Part shown: piece by piece, positions 21,367 through 28,717 of the stretch
Numbering within the stretch: the stretch's first letter is position 1
Layout: each line of letters opens with the position of its first letter
Assembly: GCA_014799645.1 (NCBI GenBank)
Contig: JAAVHQ010000009.1
Span: 1-28,717 of the forward strand
Source: Clostridiales bacterium
GTDB taxonomy: Bacteria; Bacillota; Clostridia; Christensenellales; UBA3700
Reading direction: 5' to 3'
DNA length: 28,717 nt
Made by a program: the position numbers and the translations under genes
The notes under the pieces: generated by a model
What the model saw: the letters and a program-made list of their open reading frames with translations, nothing else
Told to the model about the DNA's origin: nothing
Database searches by the model: none

Positions 21367-24300
21367 ATGGATATACGTAAAAGAAAATTAAAGTTGTTAG
21401 CGGTCATTATACTTACTCTAATATTATCAGTCATTTGTGTGTTTGCGTTGTGTCCTAATAATAGACAAGTGGCATACGCCAGCGCAGGCGACTTATACGA
21501 TGCGTCAAAAAACGAATTTGATTTTGACGCATTGCAGGAATTATGCTCTAAGTTGATAGATAAAAGCGGAAGAATTACGCCAGATGATCTGCAAAGTTTT
21601 GTAACAGGAAACGGTGTAGATAAGTTTGGCAGTAAGGTAGCGACAGTAGGCGACGTCGAAGTAGAGATTGGGGGTCAGACTTGGCGCGCAACATCGTTAG
21701 TAATTTCACAGTCAAATGACGTAGGGCTTACATTATTAACCAAAAACTCGCTTGGCAAATTATACTTTGAAAGAAATTATAATGGCGCTTACGCACCGTC
21801 TGGCGCGACACCTTGCGTTATGTATTCGACGTCAATGTTAAGAAAAACTACGATAATGACAATGAGTCCTATCTCGGGAGAATATATTATAAAACCTAAT
21901 GGTGTTGCATATCAGCATTATCAGACGGGCTCTCCGGTAAGAGCAAACGAGGCGTTGGATATAACTACCGGATGTGCGTTTTTAGATACGTATAAGTTTC
22001 ACGAAAAAGCTGGGTATAGCGATTGGGGAAACGACAATGTCTGGCTTCCGTCATATACTGAAGCGACTGAAATCTGGAATAATGCTTCGCTGTTTACTGC
22101 GGGTTCTCGCACAAGGTCTACAAAAATTGATAATGATGTAGCAGCTATGCAATTATTAGGTTCTACCGCAAGGGGAGACGTAGATGTGGTGTGGGAGACT
22201 CATGTTGCATTTTATCTAAATTTAACAAAAGCACTTGAATCCTTTGGACTTGCTTATCCTAAGAGTAAGACTAATATACAATATTACACCGGTAGCGATT
22301 TAAGTTTTACGTTAGAAAAATTTAACGCTGACGCTTTGGTTGTATCGACGCCGACGTATCTTGGCTTAAACGGCGTTACCGCCTTACCGACAAGCACATC
22401 TACCGCAATCACCGACGGAGAGTTCACTCTTTCTGCAAGAGAAGTTGGGAAGTATACCGTAAAAATGAAACCCAAGGCTGAAGTGAATCCCAAGACAGGT
22501 GAAAACTGGGTATGGGTAGACGGAACAACTACGGAAAAAGAATACGTATTTTATATAAAGAATAAAGTAAGCGAGCCTAAATTCAGCGAGAATTCGCTGT
22601 CAAGTATAACCAATACATACAACAAAAGCGAGCAAGAGTTCACAATTACCGGTTACAACAAAGATTTAATGGAGATAAAGGCAAGCGGAGTCGCCGACTT
22701 GACGTTTGACGGCAACGCAAATCCGGCGGTCTTTAAGGTCACCAAGGCAAAGACGTACACAGTCCCCGTAGATTTGAAAGATACCACCTTTATGGAATGG
22801 AGTACTGTGGGCGATACGGCTACGAAGTATTTGACTGTTACGATAAACAAAATGAAGATAGTTAAGCCTGCTCTTGCCGATCCTTCACAGAATAGCAAGC
22901 CGTATACGGGAAGCGAAGTGAGTTTTCCGCTGACGAATTATACTCCGAATAGCGGAGTGACAATAACTAAACCTGATTCGCCAAGCGGAGCAAGAGTAGA
23001 CGGAATAAATCTCAAAGCGACTGATGCGGCTACATATGAATTCAGCGTATCGCTTGAGGATAAGGATAACACCGAGTGGGATAGCGGTGGAGCGTTGGGC
23101 TACACTATTTCAGTCACGATAATTAAGGGACAGATAAAGAAACCGTCGCTTGACAGTTCGACTTTCAAAGATAAGGATAGTAAGGTATACGACACGACGA
23201 TTACGCCAAAGGGCGCAACGTTTACCGTATACAATAATAACAGCGCAGTGAGCATAACTCTGGCGGACTCTGAACAGGCAGCATACGCAACCGTAAGCGG
23301 TAATACGATTACTATAACGAAAGCAGACACATATGTATTTAACGTTGCGATTGCTAATTCTAACAATGCGCAGTGGGAAGGCGGCACCACAAGTCCTTAT
23401 ACGCTAACTGTCACGGTCACGAGAAAGGACGTAGCAATCCCCACTTTTATTGCAGGAGCAAATAAAAAGACTTACAACGGAAGCGAGCAAACTTTTTCAT
23501 TGACTTGGGACAGCAGTATAATAGACGTAAAGAACGAAAGCGGAGAAGTGGTTACGTCTATTAAGGAGAAAAATGCCAAAGAGTACTTATATACGCTAAA
23601 TCTCAAAGATACTGACAACTTGCAATGGGCGGGTACAAACGTAAGTACGTCTCCGCAAGATTTGCCTTTTACAATGGAAAAGAAATCGTTGAAGTTTACA
23701 ATCACGTGCAGTGAAAGCGGAACTACGCCGACTTGGGCAACGGGTACGAAAGACGTAATATTTACGGTAGTAGTATCGGACGTAGAGACGGAAGATGACG
23801 TAAAATTAAGGGCGTATTATATGGATAGCAAAAGTAATAAGTCCTATGACTTTGACGCTATAGACGATACGTCTGTGGCAAATACGTTGAAAGCCACTAT
23901 GCCTACTTATTTGACCTCCGGCGGATACGTCTTTGGTATAGAATTGCCAGATGGCAAAGCCAACAATAATAATTACAAATTACCGACGGCTTCAAGCGGC
24001 TATACCAAGAACTTCAACATAAAGGGACAGGGACTGACGTTGACTGCGGACAATATGCCTTGGATATGCAAGTATAGAGATAAAGACGGCTTGGAGATTC
24101 CCGTAGATATAATAGGCGATGGCTACGTAACCGGCAAAGCCAAAGTGACGTACAATACCTATGAATATGAGTTTTACGTAGACGTTGACGTGTTGGCTGC
24201 GCTTGGAGCAGAGATTGACACAAGCAAAGGTACAAATGGCATTAGCGGTGATACCAAATGGACTGACGCAACGACCACGTCAAAGACTATGACGGTATAT

Positions 24301-27009
24301 TGGAAGCCGGCAGAAGGTTTTGAAGGCGTGGGCGGAAGTTTTACGTTGACTTACGATATAGAAAAGGCAAAGTATGATTTGAGCAATACCAAGTGGGATT
24401 ATACCACTTCGAAAGAGTATAATCCTTTACTTACTCAAACCGTAAAGATAATCGACTTGCCGAAAGGATTGACCTTGACTGACGCTGATTATCTCAACAA
24501 CAGATTTAAGGCTGCCGGAACGTATGAGGCAGAAGTAGTCAGCATTATCAACTCAAATTCCAATTATTATAATCCATCGCTTACGGATAAGGATACTTAT
24601 ATCTATAAAGATGGAGAGGAGTTTCCTTGGAAACTCGAATGGCAGATATCTCCGAAGAAACTCAATCTCACTTGGGTAGAGAAATATAGCGACAATAATG
24701 ATTTTATTTACTATATCGTAAGCGGAGACGAAGCAGAAAGAGTCGATAGTTATCTTTATTATAGAGCAAGCGATTATAATAATACGACGGGCGAAGTTAC
24801 GGGAACTCCAATAGCATTGAGTGACATTGAAGTCAAGAGTAAGCAAGTCGACGCATATTGGGCGGTTGCAGTGCTTAAAGATAAAAACAACTATGAGATA
24901 GAAAACAATAGGGAAAAACGCTTTACAGTAGGCTCGTATAAAGAAATCGTTAAGGTCGAATTTAAGGACGCTGCGTCGTTTGTATACAACGGAAATCAAC
25001 AGGGGAATGAAATCAAAGTGTCGTCAGACGAGAATACTCTTACAAGCGCTAATATTGTCAAGAAGTATTACAAAGACAGCGTCAGCGACGGCAATCTCTT
25101 GTCGGAAGCGCCTACTAACGTGGGTAAATATATTCTTGTAGTTAGTTTGCAAGAAGGCTTAGAAGACGACTATGAAATTATTATCAAGAATGTAGAATTT
25201 GAGATAGAAAAGGCGAAGATAACCGTGGCGTGGGATAAATCTGGAGCAATACCGAAAATATCCAACGGAGACAAGTATAAGGACATAATAGGATATATTT
25301 ATTATGACAGCGATGGTAATGAATTGCCAAACGATGCCGAACTGGAAATTGGAAAAACGTATACCGTCAAGGCGATACTCAAGGGAAACTACGGAGACAA
25401 TTACGAGTTTATATCAGAAGACGGCGTGACCGTACTTGACGGCATTACCGACAAAGAAGAGTTTACGCTTACTCAAAAACCGAACAACGGCGATGGAAAC
25501 GACGTGGGTATAGGTAGTGAAACTCCTGACGGAAATGAAAACAATGAAAACAACAACTTCTTTGGCGGATCGCTTGAAGAGATGGTGGCGAAACTCAAAG
25601 AATACTGGCAGTTGATAGTCAGCATTATCAGTATAATCTTAATGCTAGTATTTATATCAAAGACGATAGGCTATGAGAACAAGCGCAAGCAGAATAAAAA
25701 GACGATAGAGAAGAAGTACAATACTTTCTACGGTATAGCGTTGTTTGGCTTGACGACAATGACTTGGAATTTGATAGCGTGCGTGTTGATGTGCGGAGCG
25801 TTGGTTACGTTCATAATAATGCTTATTGCGAAGAAAAAGTACAAGAAGTCGAATGAGGAATTAGATGACGCGAAAGACGAGTTTGAACGCAAGCAAAAGG
25901 AAGCGGAAGGCAAGCGTCACGACGAGCAATTGCAAATGATGCTTATGGGAATGCTTGGCGGCGGCAACGGACAAAATGGACAGGGCGGACAAAGTTTCGT
26001 ATATCAACAACCTGCCTTGGGAGCGGAAGACATACGCGGAATTGTCGCAGACACAATGAATAATATGTTGCCCAACGTTACGCAATACCTACCGCAAGAG
26101 GCATCGCATAGCGACGAACTTATTCAGCAACTGATGGAGCAGAACGCGCAAAACGAAGAGCGTATGGAAAGAATGATGCGGCAATTTGCCGAGCAGAATA
26201 AGAGCGGAGTAAACGAAGATACTATCGAGCGATTGGTCGAGAAACTATCTTCTCAACGCCTTGTCGAGAACGTAGCTGTCAAGGAAGTTGCCGCGACAAA
26301 TGCCAACGACGAAAAAATCGAAATGCTGACTCGCAATCAAGAGATGTTGATGAAGCAAATGATGGAATTGTCGAGCAGAAACAACGACAAGCAAGTCGTA
26401 ATGCCGTATATGCAACAGCCGATAGTTCAGCAACCAATAATGCCGCAACCTGTAATTCAACAGCCTAGCGAAAAGGTGGTTGAGAGAATAATCGAAAAGC
26501 CCGTCGAAAAGATAGTGGAGAAGGAAGTCGTCAAGGAAGTACCAATTGAGAAAATCGTACCTGTTCCTATGCCCGTTGAAAAACCGGCTAAGTCAACGAA
26601 AGTGCCCGCGCAAAGACTTACGCTTGACGAGGCATACGCGAAGTTGTCGGCAAATCAAAAGAAGATATTCGATACGCTCAAAGCCTACGCTTTGAGCAAA
26701 GACAAGTGTAAAGAGAAGAGGTCAACTTACTTCACAGTACTTGGACAATCGACGGTCAATCCGCTAGTCAAGTTGACGATAAAGAAAAACACGACTGTCG
26801 CAATGTTCAAAATGGAAGACGAATACTTCAAAGACATTCGTCGCAACGCAGGCAGTGACGGCACGAAAGTTAAAGTCAAAGAAAGCGAGGTAGTAGTCGG
26901 CGACAATCAGGCTTTGGCGACGGCGAAAGATATGATTGATTTGCGCGAAGATCAGATCGAGCGCTACAACGAGTATCTCAAAGAACAGAAGTCAATGCGT
27001 AAAAAATAA
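21367..27009 (+). CDS. Giant Ig-like trans-envelope surface protein
   Basis: 1880 residues from the ATG at 21367 (GAGG upstream; a TTG 7 codons earlier is less likely). The order is: signal peptide (1-40, AYASA cut site); an N-domain (about 97-290) somewhat like DUF6273 (NVWLPSYTEATEIW, then a closing FYLNLTKA); five Ig-like/MBG-type repeats starting near 312, 421, 516, 608 and 705 (YTGSEVSFPL, YNKSEQEFTI, YNGSEQTFSL); further unrelated-looking beta-rich modules to about 1380; a linker of Asn/Gly/Glu; TM1 (about 1414-1437); a long hydrophobic pair (about 1455-1488); a coiled coil; a MMLMGMLGGGNGQNG segment; VEK repeats (about 1700-1742); and a conserved end domain (about 1746-1880). The C-third is paralogous to the gene ending at 2200. 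The ectodomain is probably outside and the end domain in the cytoplasm. No LPxTG sorting signal or S-layer homology domain is seen. Function unknown. Confidence 0.92.
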   Translation: MDIRKRKLKLLAVIILTLILSVICVFALCPNNRQVAYASAGDLYDASKNEFDFDALQELCSKLIDKSGRITPDDLQSFVTGNGVDKFGSKVATVGDVEVEIGGQTWRATSLVISQSNDVGLTLLTKNSLGKLYFERNYNGAYAPSGATPCVMYSTSMLRKTTIMTMSPISGEYIIKPNGVAYQHYQTGSPVRANEALDITTGCAFLDTYKFHEKAGYSDWGNDNVWLPSYTEATEIWNNASLFTAGSRTRSTKIDNDVAAMQLLGSTARGDVDVVWETHVAFYLNLTKALESFGLAYPKSKTNIQYYTGSDLSFTLEKFNADALVVSTPTYLGLNGVTALPTSTSTAITDGEFTLSAREVGKYTVKMKPKAEVNPKTGENWVWVDGTTTEKEYVFYIKNKVSEPKFSENSLSSITNTYNKSEQEFTITGYNKDLMEIKASGVADLTFDGNANPAVFKVTKAKTYTVPVDLKDTTFMEWSTVGDTATKYLTVTINKMKIVKPALADPSQNSKPYTGSEVSFPLTNYTPNSGVTITKPDSPSGARVDGINLKATDAATYEFSVSLEDKDNTEWDSGGALGYTISVTIIKGQIKKPSLDSSTFKDKDSKVYDTTITPKGATFTVYNNNSAVSITLADSEQAAYATVSGNTITITKADTYVFNVAIANSNNAQWEGGTTSPYTLTVTVTRKDVAIPTFIAGANKKTYNGSEQTFSLTWDSSIIDVKNESGEVVTSIKEKNAKEYLYTLNLKDTDNLQWAGTNVSTSPQDLPFTMEKKSLKFTITCSESGTTPTWATGTKDVIFTVVVSDVETEDDVKLRAYYMDSKSNKSYDFDAIDDTSVANTLKATMPTYLTSGGYVFGIELPDGKANNNNYKLPTASSGYTKNFNIKGQGLTLTADNMPWICKYRDKDGLEIPVDIIGDGYVTGKAKVTYNTYEYEFYVDVDVLAALGAEIDTSKGTNGISGDTKWTDATTTSKTMTVYWKPAEGFEGVGGSFTLTYDIEKAKYDLSNTKWDYTTSKEYNPLLTQTVKIIDLPKGLTLTDADYLNNRFKAAGTYEAEVVSIINSNSNYYNPSLTDKDTYIYKDGEEFPWKLEWQISPKKLNLTWVEKYSDNNDFIYYIVSGDEAERVDSYLYYRASDYNNTTGEVTGTPIALSDIEVKSKQVDAYWAVAVLKDKNNYEIENNREKRFTVGSYKEIVKVEFKDAASFVYNGNQQGNEIKVSSDENTLTSANIVKKYYKDSVSDGNLLSEAPTNVGKYILVVSLQEGLEDDYEIIIKNVEFEIEKAKITVAWDKSGAIPKISNGDKYKDIIGYIYYDSDGNELPNDAELEIGKTYTVKAILKGNYGDNYEFISEDGVTVLDGITDKEEFTLTQKPNNGDGNDVGIGSETPDGNENNENNNFFGGSLEEMVAKLKEYWQLIVSIISIILMLVFISKTIGYENKRKQNKKTIEKKYNTFYGIALFGLTTMTWNLIACVLMCGALVTFIIMLIAKKKYKKSNEELDDAKDEFERKQKEAEGKRHDEQLQMMLMGMLGGGNGQNGQGGQSFVYQQPALGAEDIRGIVADTMNNMLPNVTQYLPQEASHSDELIQQLMEQNAQNEERMERMMRQFAEQNKSGVNEDTIERLVEKLSSQRLVENVAVKEVAATNANDEKIEMLTRNQEMLMKQMMELSSRNNDKQVVMPYMQQPIVQQPIMPQPVIQQPSEKVVERIIEKPVEKIVEKEVVKEVPIEKIVPVPMPVEKPAKSTKVPAQRLTLDEAYAKLSANQKKIFDTLKAYALSKDKCKEKRSTYFTVLGQSTVNPLVKLTIKKNTTVAMFKMEDEYFKDIRRNAGSDGTKVKVKESEVVVGDNQALATAKDMIDLREDQIERYNEYLKEQKSMRKK

Positions 27010-27024
27010 ACGGATAATAACCCC

Positions 27025-27055
27025 AAAAAAAGGCAAGCAAACCGCTTGCTTTTTT
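27025..27055 (+). terminator. Terminator of the giant surface protein gene
   Basis: Stem GCAAGC/GCTTGC (27033-27038, 27044-27049), flanked by an A-run before it and six Ts after it. Confidence 0.85.
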
Positions 27056-27067
27056 CATTTCAAACAC

Positions 27068-27096
27068 TTGCAAAATGCGAACATTTGTGCTAAAAT
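27068..27096 (+). promoter_or_regulatory. uvrB promoter with possible LexA half-site box
   Basis: TTGCAA (27068-27073), 17 nt and TAAAAT (27091-27096). Between them CGAACATTTGTGCT (27078-27091) keeps the CGAAC half of the Gram-positive LexA (DinR) box but has a poor second half. Transcription would begin near 27103, only about 5 nt before the ATG. Confidence 0.55.
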
Positions 27097-27107
27097 ACAT
27101 TTGACTT

Positions 27108-28717
27108 ATGTTTGAACTCAAAAGCAAATTCACACCTTGCGGAGACCAACCGCAAGCAATAGAGAAGTTGGTTGAGGGCGTAAACGACGGTTTGCGAACT
27201 CAGGTTTTGCTTGGCGTTACGGGAAGCGGCAAGACTTTCACTATGGCGAACGTTATCCAGCAGTGCAACCGTCCCGCTTTGGTAATCGCGCACAACAAGA
27301 CTTTGGCGGCGCAACTTTGCAACGAGTTCAGAGAGTTTTTCCCCAACAATAGAGTAGAGTATTTCGTATCATACTACGATTATTATCAGCCTGAGGCGTA
27401 CATTCCGCGTACCGATACTTATATCGAAAAGGACTTGTCAATCAACGACGAAATCGATAGACTTCGCAATTCCGCGACTAGTTCGCTTTGCGAGAGCCGC
27501 GACGTAATCGTCGTGTCGTCAGTGTCGTGCATATACGGTCTTGGCGCGCCAATGGAATACTTTTCAATGGCAATATCGCTGCGCGAAGGACTGACTATTG
27601 ACAGAGACGAACTGCTTGACAGACTTGTCGAGATACAATACAAGCGGAGCGACATTGAATTTGTCCGCGCGACGTTTAGAGTACGCGGCGATATCGTCGA
27701 GATTTTCCCCGTCGAGAGTTCCGACCGCGCAATACGTGTGGAATTTTGGGGCGACGAGATAGAGAAGATTTCCCAATTCGACCCAATTACGTCAAAGGCG
27801 ACTTGCGAATTAAAGCACGTCAATATTTTCCCTGCCACGCAGTACGTCGTCGGCAAAGAGAAGTTAGAGCCTTGTTTGGAGCGAATACGCGACGATATGG
27901 TCGAGCAAGTGGAGTTGTTCACTCAGCAAGGCAAGTTGCTTGAAGCGCAAAGGCTTAAAGAGCGCGTCAGTTACGACATAGAGATGATCAGGGAAATGGG
28001 CTATTGCTCGGGTATCGAGAACTATTCTCGCTACTTCGACGGACGTCAACCAGGGCAACCGCCGTACACGCTTCTTGACTTTTTCCCAAAAGACTTTTTG
28101 CTTTTCGTCGACGAAAGTCACATGACCTTGCCGCAAGTTAGGGCAATGTTCAACGGCGATTTGTCGAGAAAAGTCAACCTTGTCGATTACGGTTTCCGAC
28201 TTCCGTCGGCTTACGACAATAGACCTCTCAAATTCGACGAATTTGACGAGCGAGTAGGGCAGATGATTTGCGTGTCCGCCACCCCTGCGAAGTACGAATT
28301 AGAGCAAGCGGGACAAGTCGTTGAGCAACTCATACGCCCGACGGGATTGATTGACCCCGAAGTGGAAATACACCCGATTGACGGACAAATCGACGATTTG
28401 ATTTCGAGGATAAACGACACCGTCGAGAAAAAGGCGAGAGTACTCGTCACGACCTTGACGAAGAAAATGGCTGAGAGTTTGACCTCATATCTTACCGAAA
28501 GACATATTAAAGTCAAGTATATGCACTCGGACGTAGACACGTTGGAGAGAATAGAGATTATCGCAGGACTGCGTAAGGGCGAGTTTGACGTACTAGTCGG
28601 CATCAACTTGTTGAGGGAAGGTCTTGACATTCCCGAAGTGCAGTTGGTTGCCATACTCGACGCGGACAAAGAAGGCTTTTTGCGTAGCGAAACTTCGCTT
28701 ATTCAGACGATAGGCAG
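27108..28717 (+). CDS. uvrB: Excinuclease ABC subunit B (3' end outside window)
   Basis: 536 residues of about 650-670 are visible; the frame runs off the end. UvrB loads on damaged DNA, verifies the lesion and hands it to UvrC in nucleotide excision repair. Walker A is GVTGSGKT (36-43); the damage-probing beta-hairpin has YYDYYQPEAYIP; the DEAH-like box is DESH (335-338); the second helicase half contains CVSATPAKYE and GINLLREGLDIPEV. Upstream of the ATG no Shine-Dalgarno sequence is visible, and the predicted start of transcription is about 5 nt away, which suggests a near-leaderless message. Its own promoter carries a LexA-like box. Confidence 0.96.
   Translation, partial: MFELKSKFTPCGDQPQAIEKLVEGVNDGLRTQVLLGVTGSGKTFTMANVIQQCNRPALVIAHNKTLAAQLCNEFREFFPNNRVEYFVSYYDYYQPEAYIPRTDTYIEKDLSINDEIDRLRNSATSSLCESRDVIVVSSVSCIYGLGAPMEYFSMAISLREGLTIDRDELLDRLVEIQYKRSDIEFVRATFRVRGDIVEIFPVESSDRAIRVEFWGDEIEKISQFDPITSKATCELKHVNIFPATQYVVGKEKLEPCLERIRDDMVEQVELFTQQGKLLEAQRLKERVSYDIEMIREMGYCSGIENYSRYFDGRQPGQPPYTLLDFFPKDFLLFVDESHMTLPQVRAMFNGDLSRKVNLVDYGFRLPSAYDNRPLKFDEFDERVGQMICVSATPAKYELEQAGQVVEQLIRPTGLIDPEVEIHPIDGQIDDLISRINDTVEKKARVLVTTLTKKMAESLTSYLTERHIKVKYMHSDVDTLERIEIIAGLRKGEFDVLVGINLLREGLDIPEVQLVAILDADKEGFLRSETSLIQTIG

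Noticed and set aside
21195..21434. 79-residue - strand frame over the inverted repeats ahead of the giant gene
   Set aside because: It crosses the start of the giant gene and two hairpins and has no ribosome binding site.
1..28717. CRISPR arrays, tRNA, rRNA, insertion sequences and phage genes
   Set aside because: No regular repeat-spacer pattern, T-arm-like sequence in a gap, transposase motif or phage module was found.

Overview
The window looks like a chromosomal segment of an uncultivated Clostridia-type Firmicute. Supporting signs are GGAGG-type ribosome binding sites on most genes, TTGACA/TATAAT-like promoters, hairpin plus T-tract terminators, a single-chain glycyl-tRNA synthetase, a Gram-positive style type III pantothenate kinase, a small 'CCC' high-cysteine protein and very large Ig-like surface proteins. 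No rRNA, tRNA, CRISPR array, transposase or phage gene was seen.

Layout. 1-2.2 kb: the 3' part of a large membrane-anchored surface protein gene. 2.3-5.6 kb (- strand): a GH3 beta-glucosidase followed by a lipoprotein. 5.7-7.2 kb: guaB. 7.4-8.6 kb: an AT-rich islet with a divergent XRE regulator and small membrane protein, their promoters and palindromic operators, bracketed by two similar terminators. 8.6-10.4 kb (- strand): glyQS followed by a lipoprotein. 10.5-11.8 kb: a cysteine-rich small protein, a small membrane protein and a TspO-like protein. 11.8-14.5 kb: a promoter, a structured leader of about 195 nt, then an ECF-type S component, coaX and an unknown two-TM protein. 14.6-16.1 kb: a TM protein with 12 tandem pentapeptides, an acidic stretch and a ribosomal-L15-like C-terminus. 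16.2-18.7 kb: hom, two small wHTH-plus-TM proteins and a TfoX N-domain protein. 18.7-19.2 kb: a structured gene-free stretch with a dispersed repeat. 19.2-21.1 kb: an unknown membrane protein and corA. 21.4-27.0 kb: a 1880-residue surface protein, full-length paralogue of the first gene. 27.1 kb to the end: uvrB (cut off).

The housekeeping genes (guaB, glyQS, coaX, hom, uvrB, corA) are ordinary. The most unusual content is a family of three membrane proteins in one window that appear to share a cytoplasmic C-terminal domain: two giant trans-envelope paralogues (ends at 2200 and 27009) and the smaller protein at 14626-16122. In the giants a secreted Ig-like ectodomain is followed by hydrophobic segments, a coiled coil, VEK-rich repeats and a conserved cytoplasmic domain. 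In the small protein a single N-terminal TM, tandem pentapeptides and an acidic stretch lead to a similar domain plus the L15-like fold. This could be an envelope-to-cytoplasm linking system. That is inference from sequence patterns only; no search was run.
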